Both the position numbers and the translations under genes were made by a program. Under the pieces are notes generated by a model that had not been told where the DNA came from, did not search any database, and saw nothing but the letters and a program-made list of their open reading frames with translations. Positions 1 through 6,337 of a stretch of 6,759 nt of DNA are shown here, piece by piece. Source of the DNA: Chloroflexota bacterium (lineage in GTDB: Archaea; Iainarchaeota; Iainarchaeia; Iainarchaeales; GCA-2688035); NCBI GenBank assembly GCA_030634785.1, contig DAOWAC010000058.1, positions 1 to 6,759 on the forward strand, in the 5' to 3' direction. Positions within the stretch are counted from its first letter, which is position 1, and each line of letters opens with the position of its first letter.

Positions 1-1
1 A

Positions 2-766
2 GGAGATGTCACAAGTTCTTTAATTCTAACTAAACAATGCAAAGCTAAAATTTTTACAAGAGACTCTTGTGTTCTTGCCGGATTGGAGGAAGCAAAGTTT
101 CTGTTTAAGAGTCATGGTGTAAAAGTTAGCAGTTCTTTTAAGGACGGAGATAAGTTAAGAAAGGGTTCTATTATTCTCAAATTGTGCGGGGCAAACAAGC
201 CAATTTTTTCTGTTGAAAGAACAGCGCTTAATTTTTTGGGTCGAATGACTGAGGTTGCAACAACCTGTGCTGAAGCAAAAAAGATTGTTGGTTCAAAGGT
301 AACAGTTGCAATAACCAGAAAAACAATGCCTGGTTTTAATATTTTTGACAAAAAAGCAGCAAAAATTGCAGGTATTTGGCCTCACAGAATAAATCTTAAT
401 GATGCAATTCTCTTAAAAGAAAACCATTTGGATTTTTTTAATTCTCCATCTGACGCAGTGAAAGCTGCAAAAAAGAAAGCAGGAAAAGTCAAATTTATTG
501 AAATAGAAGTTGAGTCTTTAGCAGAAGCTTTTGATGCTGCAAAAGCAAAACCTGATATAATAATGCTTGACAATTTTTCTCCTGCAAAAGCAAAGGCTGC
601 AATTAAAAAACTTAGAACGGTTTTTAAAGGAAAGATTGAATTAAGTGGTGGAGTTAATCTCAAAAACCTGAAGTCTTATGCTGCTGTCAAACCAGATCTT
701 ATTTCAATGGGCAGTCTTACTTATGCAACAAAGTGGCGGGATTTTAGTCTTTTAATTGAGAAGTGA
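2..766 (+). CDS. nadC: Nicotinate-nucleotide pyrophosphorylase (quinolinate phosphoribosyltransferase), 5'-partial
   Basis: This enzyme converts quinolinate and PRPP to nicotinate mononucleotide, CO2 and pyrophosphate, the committed step of de novo NAD synthesis in the cytoplasm. The reading frame is open from base 2, and its first visible residues, GDVTSSLIL, match the family's conserved N-terminal GDxTS motif, so the gene begins left of the window. The TTG at 83 is an internal leucine, not a start. About 254 residues are visible against a usual 270-290. Numbering from base 2, TRKTMPG (105-111) carries the Arg/Lys substrate contacts, PHR (127-129) and KENH (139-142) are the phosphate and quinolinate-binding segments, and MLDNF and SGGVN belong to the C-terminal barrel. 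The usual glycine-rich GGG before HR is replaced by AGIWP (123-127). The gene ends in TGA five bases before nadD, so the two are probably co-transcribed. Family assignment is secure; activity is inferred. Confidence 0.96.
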   Translation, partial: GDVTSSLILTKQCKAKIFTRDSCVLAGLEEAKFLFKSHGVKVSSSFKDGDKLRKGSIILKLCGANKPIFSVERTALNFLGRMTEVATTCAEAKKIVGSKVTVAITRKTMPGFNIFDKKAAKIAGIWPHRINLNDAILLKENHLDFFNSPSDAVKAAKKKAGKVKFIEIEVESLAEAFDAAKAKPDIIMLDNFSPAKAKAAIKKLRTVFKGKIELSGGVNLKNLKSYAAVKPDLISMGSLTYATKWRDFSLLIEK

Positions 767-767
767 T
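762..767 (+). promoter_or_regulatory. Possible ribosome binding site of nadD
   Basis: AGTGAT ends four bases before the nadD ATG and overlaps the nadC stop codon. It partly matches the GGTGAT end of the 16S anti-Shine-Dalgarno complement. It is weak, and nadD could instead be translated by coupling to nadC termination. Confidence 0.35.
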
Positions 768-771
768 TTGA

Positions 772-1350
772 ATGCGAGTTGCACTTTTTGGCGGAACATT
801 TGACCCAGTACACAAAGGGCATGTGAATGCTGCGCTTGAGGTTTTAAAACAAGGATTTGTTGACGAGGTTTGGTTTATTCCTGTTTGCTGGCATGCGTTT
901 AAGGAAAACAGAAAGGTTTCTTTATTAGGTCACCGGAAGAAAATGATTGAACTTACTCTTCAAGGCAAAAAAGGGCTGAAGGTAATTGATTTGAATGGAA
1001 ATCCAACTTATACTCTTGATACAATTCTTAAAGCAAAGAAGTATTTTCCAGGAAATGAATTTTTTTGGCTAATGGGAACAAATCTTGTGGAAGAATTTGC
1101 ATTGTGGAAAAATCCCAAACAGGTTTTGAAAGAAGCAAAACTAATTCTTTTTCCTGTGCCATGCAGCAAGTATGAAAAAAACCAATTGCTTAATTCTAAC
1201 AATTCAATTATTGTGCAGGCAAAAGAAATTGACTTAAGTAGTACAATTGTACGAGAAAAGCTTTCAAAAGGTGAATCAATTAAAGACCTTGTTAGTGAAA
1301 AGGTTTTGGCTTACATAAAGAAAAACAGGCTTTATTCAAATAATAAGTAA
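772..1350 (+). CDS. nadD: Nicotinate mononucleotide adenylyltransferase, bacterial NadD type
   Basis: This protein should transfer AMP from ATP to nicotinate mononucleotide, giving deamido-NAD, the reaction directly after NadC. It is a nucleotidyltransferase with a Rossmann-like fold: GGTFDPVHKGH (residues 7-17) holds the HxGH ATP-binding motif, HRKKM lies near residue 60, GTNLVEEFALW matches the family's mid-protein GxDxxxxxxxW segment, and LSSTIVR (155-161) corresponds to the C-terminal ISSTxIR motif. The 192-residue length is normal for NadD. The ATG at 772 is five bases after the nadC stop, and only four bases precede the HxGH strand, so no later start is plausible. A weak Shine-Dalgarno-like AGTGAT sits just upstream. 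Archaea usually carry the shorter NadM enzyme, so a NadD-type protein would be notable if the host is archaeal. The mid-protein motif has GTN where GAD is usual. A related adenylyltransferase with other specificity is possible but unlikely beside nadC. Confidence 0.94.
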   Translation: MRVALFGGTFDPVHKGHVNAALEVLKQGFVDEVWFIPVCWHAFKENRKVSLLGHRKKMIELTLQGKKGLKVIDLNGNPTYTLDTILKAKKYFPGNEFFWLMGTNLVEEFALWKNPKQVLKEAKLILFPVPCSKYEKNQLLNSNNSIIVQAKEIDLSSTIVREKLSKGESIKDLVSEKVLAYIKKNRLYSNNK

Positions 1351-1351
1351 T

Positions 1352-1402
1352 TTTCTTGTCAAAAATCTTTTTTTTTGCAAAATTTCTTGCTAAAACCCTT
1401 TT
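1352..1402 (+). repeat. Imperfect direct repeat (two 20-base copies) in the nadD-purL gap
   Basis: Positions 1352-1371 and 1383-1402 align at 16 of 20 bases without gaps, both opening with TTTCTTG and both containing AAAA and ending in TTTT. The copies start 31 bases apart, about three helical turns. They could be paired protein-binding sites upstream of purL or simply a small duplication in T-rich DNA. No function can be read from the sequence. Confidence 0.35.
1368..1376 (+). terminator. Oligo-T tract after nadD, candidate transcription terminator
   Basis: Nine consecutive T residues lie 17 bases after the nadD stop, preceded by another short T-rich segment (1351-1354). No G+C-rich stem precedes the run, so it does not look like a classical bacterial hairpin terminator, but archaeal RNA polymerase is known to terminate at such U-tracts. 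Its position between two functional groups of genes supports the call. In an A+T-rich genome a nine-T run can also be chance. Confidence 0.45.
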
Positions 1403-1405
1403 AAT
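1399..1405 (+). promoter_or_regulatory. Weak TATA-like element upstream of purL
   Basis: TTTTAAT is centred 27 bases upstream of the purL ATG, the spacing expected for an archaeal TATA box if transcription starts at or near the start codon. No Shine-Dalgarno sequence is visible in the 20 bases before the ATG, which agrees with a leaderless message. The match to the archaeal consensus is partial and the surrounding DNA is T-rich, so this is only a candidate. Confidence 0.28.
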
Positions 1406-1413
1406 CTTTTTCA

Positions 1414-1430
1414 ATACCAATTAATGGTAT
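1414..1430 (+). promoter_or_regulatory. Inverted repeat overlapping the purL start codon
   Basis: ATACCA (1414-1419) and TGGTAT (1425-1430) are perfect inverted copies separated by five bases. The right arm includes the first two bases of the purL ATG. It could act as a repressor operator at the purine operon promoter or as a small hairpin that hides the start codon. The arms are short, so chance is a real alternative. Confidence 0.3.
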
Positions 1431-4419
1431 GATTGGCAATCTTTGCAGGTTAGAAGTTAGTTTTCAGAATGATGCAAGGGCTGAAACTGCTAAAAAATCC
1501 ATTGAAAGGGCTGGTTTTGGCAAAATAAGCAAAGTTTTCCTAAATGATGTTTATACAATTTCTTCAAATTTTTTACAGGAAGACCTTCAAAAATGCGCTG
1601 AATTGCTTCACAATCCGGTAAATCAGTCTTTTGCAATTGAAAAATTTCTTGCCCCAGAAGACTTTGATTGGGCAATCGAAATAGGTTTTCTTCCAGGAGT
1701 AACTGACAATGTTGGAAAAACAGCTGCTGAAACATTGCAGGATTTTTTTGGAGAAAAAGCAAAAGAAGTTGAGGTTTTCAGCTCACAATTATTTTTCTTA
1801 AAAGGCTCTTTTTCAGAAGAAGATGCAAAAAAAATTGGAGAAATTTTTGCAAATCCGTTAATTCAGGGAATTTATATTAAAAGCAGGGAACAATTTGAAA
1901 AAGATTCTGGAATGGATACAATTGCTCCAATTGTAAAGCTTAGTGAAGAATCAAAAGCAGGCGAAGTAAATCTAGATGTTTCAGACGAAGAGCTTACAAA
2001 ACTTGGCAAGCTAGGAATTTTTGATCATGTCGAAACAGACGGAACAGAGACAAGACGCGGGCCACTTGCATTGGATCTTACCTCTCTTCACATTATAAGA
2101 GACTATTTCAAAAAAGAGGGAAGAAATCCAACCGATATAGAGCTTGAATCTATTGCACAAACATGGAGCGAACACTGCAAGCACACAATTTTTGCAGCAG
2201 AACTTGACAATTTGGAAAAAGGCCTTTACAAAGGACTAATAAAAGCAGCAACTGAAAAAATTAGAGACAAGAAAGGCGACAAAGACAATTGTGTTTCTGT
2301 TTTTGTTGACAATAGTGGCGGAATAGATTTTGACAAAGACAACATTGTTTCAGACAAGGTTGAAACACACAACAGTCCCTCTGCCCTAGATCCTTTTGGC
2401 GGAGCAATTACAGGAATTGTCGGAGTAAATCGTGACACAATGGGTTTTGGAATGGCAGCAAAGCCAGTAATTAACCGTTATGGTTTTTGTTTTGCTGACC
2501 CAAAGGACATGAAGCTTCTTTACAGGGCAAAAGCAAAAGGAAATTCAATCCTGCCTCCGGAAAGAATAATGCTTGGAGTAATTGACGGAGTAAATGTTGG
2601 AGGAAACTGTTCAGGAATTCCTACACCTGCAGGATTTATGTATTTTGATGAAAGATACAAGGGTAAGCCACTTGTTTTTGTCGGCACAGTCGGATTAATG
2701 CCAAGAATTGTTAATGGAAAGAAAGGACATGAAAAAAAAGCACTACCTGGTGATGTTATAATAATGACCGGTGGAAGAGTAGGACTTGATGGAATTCACG
2801 GAGCAACATTTTCATCAGAAGCTCTTAGTTCAGGAAGTCCTGCAACCGCTGTACAAATAGGTGATCCAATTACTCAGAAAAAAATGTCTGATGCGATTGT
2901 AAAAGAAGCAAGGGATTTGAATTTATACTCAAGCATTACTGACAATGGAGCAGGAGGACTAAGCTGTTCTGTTGCAGAAATGGCAAAAGAATGCGGTGGC
3001 TGTACTGTTTATCTTGAAAAGGTTCCTGTAAAATATCAGGGAATGTCTCCTTGGCAAATTTGGGTTTCTGAAAGTCAGGAAAGGATGACGCTTGCAATTC
3101 CAAAAGAAAAAGCACAAAAATTTATTGACCTTATGACAAGAAGAGGTGTTGAAGCAACAATAATAGGAGAATTTAACGATTCAAAAAAATGTATTGTTAA
3201 TTTTAACAACAAAAAAATAATGGATATTGACATGGACTTTTTGCACGATGGTCTGCCAAGAAAAAAGCTTGTAACAAAACCAATGCAATCTGATTTGAAG
3301 AACCCTTCCTTTGAAGAACCTTCAAATCTTGGAGCAACATTGCTTGAAATGCTTTCAAGACTTAATATTTGCAGTAAAGAATTTGTTTCAGCACAGTATG
3401 ATTACGAAGTTCAGGGTTCAAGTGTCCTAAAGCCATTGCAGGGAAGAGGTCGTGTGAACGCAGATTCTGCTGTTGTAAGACCATTGCTTGAAAGTCAAAA
3501 AGGAGTTGGAATTTCTCATGCTCTTTATCCAGGTTATGGGGACATTGACACTTATTGGATGGCTGCAGCGGCAATTGATTCAGCAGTTAAAAATCTTATT
3601 GCTGCTGGAGCAAAAATGGAAGATATTGCTTTGCTTGACAATTTCTGCTGGTGTTCAAGCAACGAGCCTGAACGACTTTGGCAGCTTAAAAAGGCAGCAC
3701 AAGCATGTTATGATTTTGCAACACTTTACAAAACTCCTTTTATTTCAGGCAAGGACAGCATGTTTAATGATTTCAAGGGCTTTGATGAAGATTCAAATCC
3801 ATTAAAAATTTCTGTTCCTCCAACTTTGTTAATTTCATCAATTTCAGTAATTGAAGACAGTAGAAAATGTGTTTCAATGGACGCCAAAATGGAAGGCGAT
3901 CTTGTTTACGCAATTGGATTTACTACTGGCGAACTTGGTGCATCTGAATATTACAGAATGCAGGCTGAAAAGGCAAATGACAAAAAGGCAATTGGTGGAA
4001 CAGTTCCAAGAGTTGACGGAAAAAATGCATTGCAATCATACAATGCGATTTCAAACGCAATTGAAAAAGGTCTTATTGCATCAATTCAACCGGTTGGACT
4101 TGGCGGACTTGGAATTGCAATCGCAAAAAAATGTATTGCAGGCTGGCTTGGAGCAAAAATTGATTTGAAAAAGGTTCCTGAAGTTGGTTTTGACAGAACT
4201 GACAGTATTTTGTTTAGTGAAAGCCAAAGCAGGTTTTTGGTAACAATTGCTTCTGAAAACAAAGCAAAGTTTGAAGAAGAACTGAAAGGAACAAGGTTTG
4301 CAGAAATAGGAATTATTACCGGTAACAAGCTTGAAGTAAGTGGAATTAACGGAAAGCATTTTTCTTTATCAGTTTCAGAGCTTGAAGAAGCTTACAAAAA
4401 AACTTTGAGGGATTACTAA
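1429..4419 (+). CDS. purL: Phosphoribosylformylglycinamidine synthase, PurS-PurL fusion without glutaminase domain
   Basis: This is the synthetase subunit of FGAM synthase, which converts FGAR, ATP and ammonia (from PurQ) to FGAM in purine synthesis. Residues about 5-75 and 80-155 are two PurS-like repeats, each ending in a similar NP-containing strand segment. A linker follows, then TDIELESIAQ and WSEHCKH (246-252) with the family's catalytic histidine at 249. The first AIRS-like half carries KVETHNSPSA (310-319, nucleotide binding), DGIHGATFSS (from 454) and SESQERM (547-553); the second half carries GKDSMFND (774-781) and a late SESQSR. At 996 residues it is longer than small PurL (about 720-750) and shorter than large PurL (about 1,200-1,300), because the C-terminal glutaminase is absent. 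Two deviations are an L453 where TGRDG normally has Arg, and IQPVGLGGL (886-894) in place of the usual HDxSDGGL. The stop overlaps the purQ start by one base. The ATG at 1429 lacks an evident ribosome binding site. Confidence 0.96.
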   Translation: MIGNLCRLEVSFQNDARAETAKKSIERAGFGKISKVFLNDVYTISSNFLQEDLQKCAELLHNPVNQSFAIEKFLAPEDFDWAIEIGFLPGVTDNVGKTAAETLQDFFGEKAKEVEVFSSQLFFLKGSFSEEDAKKIGEIFANPLIQGIYIKSREQFEKDSGMDTIAPIVKLSEESKAGEVNLDVSDEELTKLGKLGIFDHVETDGTETRRGPLALDLTSLHIIRDYFKKEGRNPTDIELESIAQTWSEHCKHTIFAAELDNLEKGLYKGLIKAATEKIRDKKGDKDNCVSVFVDNSGGIDFDKDNIVSDKVETHNSPSALDPFGGAITGIVGVNRDTMGFGMAAKPVINRYGFCFADPKDMKLLYRAKAKGNSILPPERIMLGVIDGVNVGGNCSGIPTPAGFMYFDERYKGKPLVFVGTVGLMPRIVNGKKGHEKKALPGDVIIMTGGRVGLDGIHGATFSSEALSSGSPATAVQIGDPITQKKMSDAIVKEARDLNLYSSITDNGAGGLSCSVAEMAKECGGCTVYLEKVPVKYQGMSPWQIWVSESQERMTLAIPKEKAQKFIDLMTRRGVEATIIGEFNDSKKCIVNFNNKKIMDIDMDFLHDGLPRKKLVTKPMQSDLKNPSFEEPSNLGATLLEMLSRLNICSKEFVSAQYDYEVQGSSVLKPLQGRGRVNADSAVVRPLLESQKGVGISHALYPGYGDIDTYWMAAAAIDSAVKNLIAAGAKMEDIALLDNFCWCSSNEPERLWQLKKAAQACYDFATLYKTPFISGKDSMFNDFKGFDEDSNPLKISVPPTLLISSISVIEDSRKCVSMDAKMEGDLVYAIGFTTGELGASEYYRMQAEKANDKKAIGGTVPRVDGKNALQSYNAISNAIEKGLIASIQPVGLGGLGIAIAKKCIAGWLGAKIDLKKVPEVGFDRTDSILFSESQSRFLVTIASENKAKFEEELKGTRFAEIGIITGNKLEVSGINGKHFSLSVSELEEAYKKTLRDY
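4407..4411 (+). promoter_or_regulatory. Ribosome binding site of purQ
   Basis: GAGGG lies inside the end of purL and ends seven bases before the purQ ATG, a good Shine-Dalgarno match and spacing. It supports 4419 as the start, with translation also coupled through the TAATG overlap. Confidence 0.55.
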
Positions 4420-5219
4420 TGGTTAAAGCAATTCTTTTGACAGGATATGGCATAAACTGCGAGGAAGAAACAGCTTTTGCTTTCAAAAAAGCAGGAGCTG
4501 AAACAGAAATAATTCACGTAAACGATTTGATTGCTAATCCAAAAAAGCTTTCAGAAGCACAGATTTTTGCATTCCCTGGTGGTTTTTCTTACGGTGACGA
4601 TACTGGTTCAGGAAATGCTCTTGCAAACAAAATCAGAAACAATTTGTGGAATGAGCTTGTTGACTTTATTGAAGCAGAAAAGTTAATTGTAGGAATTTGC
4701 AACGGCTTTCAGGTAATAACCAATTTGGGAATTTTGCCAGGGGTTGAAAACAGGCAGTCACAGCGTAAGGTTGCATTAAGTCACAACAATTCTGCAAGAT
4801 ATGAATGCAGGTGGGTTGGATTAAAATCTTTTTCAAAAAAATGTGTTTTTACAAAAGACATTGATTTAATCAGTATGCCTGTAGCGCATGCTGAAGGAAA
4901 GTTTACTGCAAGTCCTGAAACCCTTAAAGCTCTTAACGAAAACCAGCAAATTGCATTCAGGTATATTAATCAAAAAGGAGAGCCTGCAAAAGGTGAGTTT
5001 CCGCAGAATCCAAACGGTTCAATGGAAGACATTGCAGGAATCTGCAGTAAAGATGGAAGAATTCTTGGACTGATGCCGCATCCTGAAAGAAACATTTTCT
5101 TTACACAACAGGACAATTGGACTTTGCAAAATGAGGCATTAAAGCGTTCTGGCAAAAAAATTCCTGAAGAAAGTGCAGGAATAAAGGTTTTTAGGAATGC
5201 TGTTGAATATTTTAGGTAA
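4419..5219 (+). CDS. purQ: Phosphoribosylformylglycinamidine synthase, glutaminase subunit
   Basis: PurQ is a class I glutamine amidotransferase that releases ammonia from glutamine and passes it to PurL for FGAM formation. The triad is visible: nucleophilic Cys94 in GICNGFQ, and His221 and Glu223 in MPHPER. The oxyanion-region PGGFSYGDDTGSGNA (about 53-67) and VAHAEGKF are also typical of PurQ. The 266-residue length is at the long end for PurQ (often about 220-230), because of extra sequence around residues 180-210 and a C-terminal extension after the histidine motif, resembling the glutaminase domain of large PurL. The gene overlaps purL and purM by one base at each end (TAATG), which implies translational coupling and matched stoichiometry. 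No separate purS gene is present between them, in keeping with the fused PurS-like repeats of PurL. No sign of damage was seen. Confidence 0.96.
   Translation: MVKAILLTGYGINCEEETAFAFKKAGAETEIIHVNDLIANPKKLSEAQIFAFPGGFSYGDDTGSGNALANKIRNNLWNELVDFIEAEKLIVGICNGFQVITNLGILPGVENRQSQRKVALSHNNSARYECRWVGLKSFSKKCVFTKDIDLISMPVAHAEGKFTASPETLKALNENQQIAFRYINQKGEPAKGEFPQNPNGSMEDIAGICSKDGRILGLMPHPERNIFFTQQDNWTLQNEALKRSGKKIPEESAGIKVFRNAVEYFR
5214..5217 (+). promoter_or_regulatory. Ribosome binding site that favours the second ATG of purM
   Basis: AGGT ends one base before the ATG at 5219, too close to serve it, but seven bases before the ATG at 5225, a normal distance. This suggests that translation begins at 5225 with MKYSD. 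The TAATG overlap could still allow re-initiation at 5219. Confidence 0.45.
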
Positions 5220-6304
5220 TGGTTATGAAATATAGTGACATAGTGGATTATGACAAACTTGACCCAGTCAAGCTTGCTGCAATTGAAAGCTTTTCAGGTA
5301 CTGTAAAGAATACTGAAAGGCTTGGAATAAAAGTTGTGGCTGAAACAATGGGCGAGCCAGCAATTGCATTAGACGTTATTGGTCAGGATTATATGCTTGC
5401 TTTTAATGTAGAAGGTCTTGGAACAAAGAATCTTATTGCTGACACAATGTTTTCTGATTCAAGAGGAAAAGGCGTCAAATACTACGAATCAGTTGGAAAA
5501 GACTGTCTTGCAATGTCAACAAACGATCTTGCATCAATCGGAGCAGACGCACTTGTTTACGGAGACATTCTTAGTTCTGGTGACAGCAACTGGTTTGCTG
5601 ACACAGAAAAAGCAAAAGCAATCATTAAAGGATTCAAGCAAGGAGCAGACGAAATCGGTCTTGCAATTCCATGCGGTGAAACTCCAACACTCAAAGGAGT
5701 TGTTAATGAAAGTACACTTGATATGGCTGGAGCATCAGTTGGTATAATAAAGCCAAAAGAAAACCTTACTTATGGTCAAAATCTTGTTGCAGACGACATA
5801 ATTATCGGACTTGAAGCAAGTGGCATTCACTCAAACGGTGTTTCGCTTGCAAGAAAGGTTGCAGAACAATTACCTAACGGGTATTTTACAGAAATGCCAA
5901 GCGGAAAACTTTTTGGAGAAGAACTCTTGGTACCAACAACACTTTACACTCGTGCATTAATTGACATGCTTAACTCTTGTAAAATAAATTACCTTTCTCC
6001 AATTACAGGTCATGGCTGGAAAAAAATAATGCGTGCCAAAAAGCCTTTTACTTACAAAATTGATTTTGTGCCTGAACCATCTGAACTATTCCAGTTCCTT
6101 GTGGAAAAATCAGGAGCTACAGAGAAAGAATCTTATTTTACCTGGAACATGGGTCTTGGTTATGCAATAATGGCTCCAAAGGAAAGCAGGGACGCAATAT
6201 TTAAAGTAAGTGAAAAGCACGGAATTAATGCATTTGATTTGGGTAATATAAGGGACGGAAACAAGTCTGTTGCAATAAAACCAAAAGACATTGTTTTTGA
6301 ATAA
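5219..6304 (+). CDS. purM: Phosphoribosylformylglycinamidine cyclo-ligase (AIR synthase) family, variant
   Basis: PurM uses ATP to close FGAM to aminoimidazole ribonucleotide, the step after PurL/PurQ. Family motifs appear in order (numbering from 5219): GLGTK (66-70), NDLASIGAD (102-110), CGET (152-155), ASGIHSNGVSLAR (200-212), VPTTLYTRAL, ITGHGWKKIMR (262-272) and TWNMGLGY (308-315). The total of 361 residues is close to the usual 340-350. Several positions differ from classical PurM: GVGTK reads GLGTK, GGETAEMP reads CGETPTLK, HITGGGL reads PITGHGW, and RTFNxGIG reads FTWNMGLG. These look like a coherent divergent subfamily rather than decay, since the frame is intact and the nucleotide-binding logic remains. 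Position right after purLQ with a one-base overlap strongly supports the AIR synthase role. ThiL, SelD and HypE share the fold but fit neither motifs nor context. The start may be the second ATG at 5225. The C-terminal codons are echoed after the stop (see repeat). Confidence 0.9.
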   Translation: MVMKYSDIVDYDKLDPVKLAAIESFSGTVKNTERLGIKVVAETMGEPAIALDVIGQDYMLAFNVEGLGTKNLIADTMFSDSRGKGVKYYESVGKDCLAMSTNDLASIGADALVYGDILSSGDSNWFADTEKAKAIIKGFKQGADEIGLAIPCGETPTLKGVVNESTLDMAGASVGIIKPKENLTYGQNLVADDIIIGLEASGIHSNGVSLARKVAEQLPNGYFTEMPSGKLFGEELLVPTTLYTRALIDMLNSCKINYLSPITGHGWKKIMRAKKPFTYKIDFVPEPSELFQFLVEKSGATEKESYFTWNMGLGYAIMAPKESRDAIFKVSEKHGINAFDLGNIRDGNKSVAIKPKDIVFE

Positions 6305-6328
6305 CTGAAGGATATTATTTTTGAATAG
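6284..6328 (+). repeat. 24-base tandem duplication across the purM stop codon
   Basis: GACATTGTTTTTGAATA (6287-6303) recurs as GATATTATTTTTGAATA (6311-6327), 15 of 17 bases identical and offset by 24 bases, that is eight codons in frame. The first copy encodes the last residues of PurM (KDIVFE, stop TAA). The second, read in the same frame after the stop, encodes KDIIFE followed by TAG. It appears to be a remnant duplication of the purM 3' end. Confidence 0.7.
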
Positions 6329-6330
6329 GT
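6327..6330 (+). promoter_or_regulatory. Ribosome binding site of the asparagine-synthase-like gene
   Basis: AGGT ends seven bases before the ATG at 6338 and overlaps the end of the duplicated purM tail. Spacing and sequence support 6338 as the start, which in turn supports a protein without an N-terminal glutaminase domain. Confidence 0.45.
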
Positions 6331-6337
6331 CTTGTTT

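Noticed and set aside
83..766. nadC starting at the TTG at 83
   Set aside because: The frame is open to the left edge and residues encoded from base 2 match the conserved NadC N-terminus (GDVTSS, then LAGLEEA), so the gene is truncated by the window, not short.
1351..1428. Purine riboswitch upstream of purL
   Set aside because: The 78-base gap is almost entirely A/T runs and lacks the three-helix pairing and conserved core of known purine or PRPP-type riboswitches; it is also too short for most of them.
3488..4168. Two overlapping + strand open frames inside purL (3488-3805 and 3851-4168)
   Set aside because: They are rich in Lys, Gln and Leu with no family motif, lie wholly within conserved purL sequence and have no ribosome binding site, so they are out-of-frame shadows of A+T-rich coding DNA.
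4081..4359. Reverse-strand open frames near the end of purL
   Set aside because: Two frames overlap each other and purL, with low-complexity Ser/Phe/Asn-rich products typical of antisense shadows.
5219..6304. purM gene as thiamine-phosphate kinase (ThiL), SelD or HypE
   Set aside because: These share the fold, but HSNGVSLAR, the ITGxG segment and the position after purLQ fit AIR synthase better, and no Cys/Sec motif of SelD is present.
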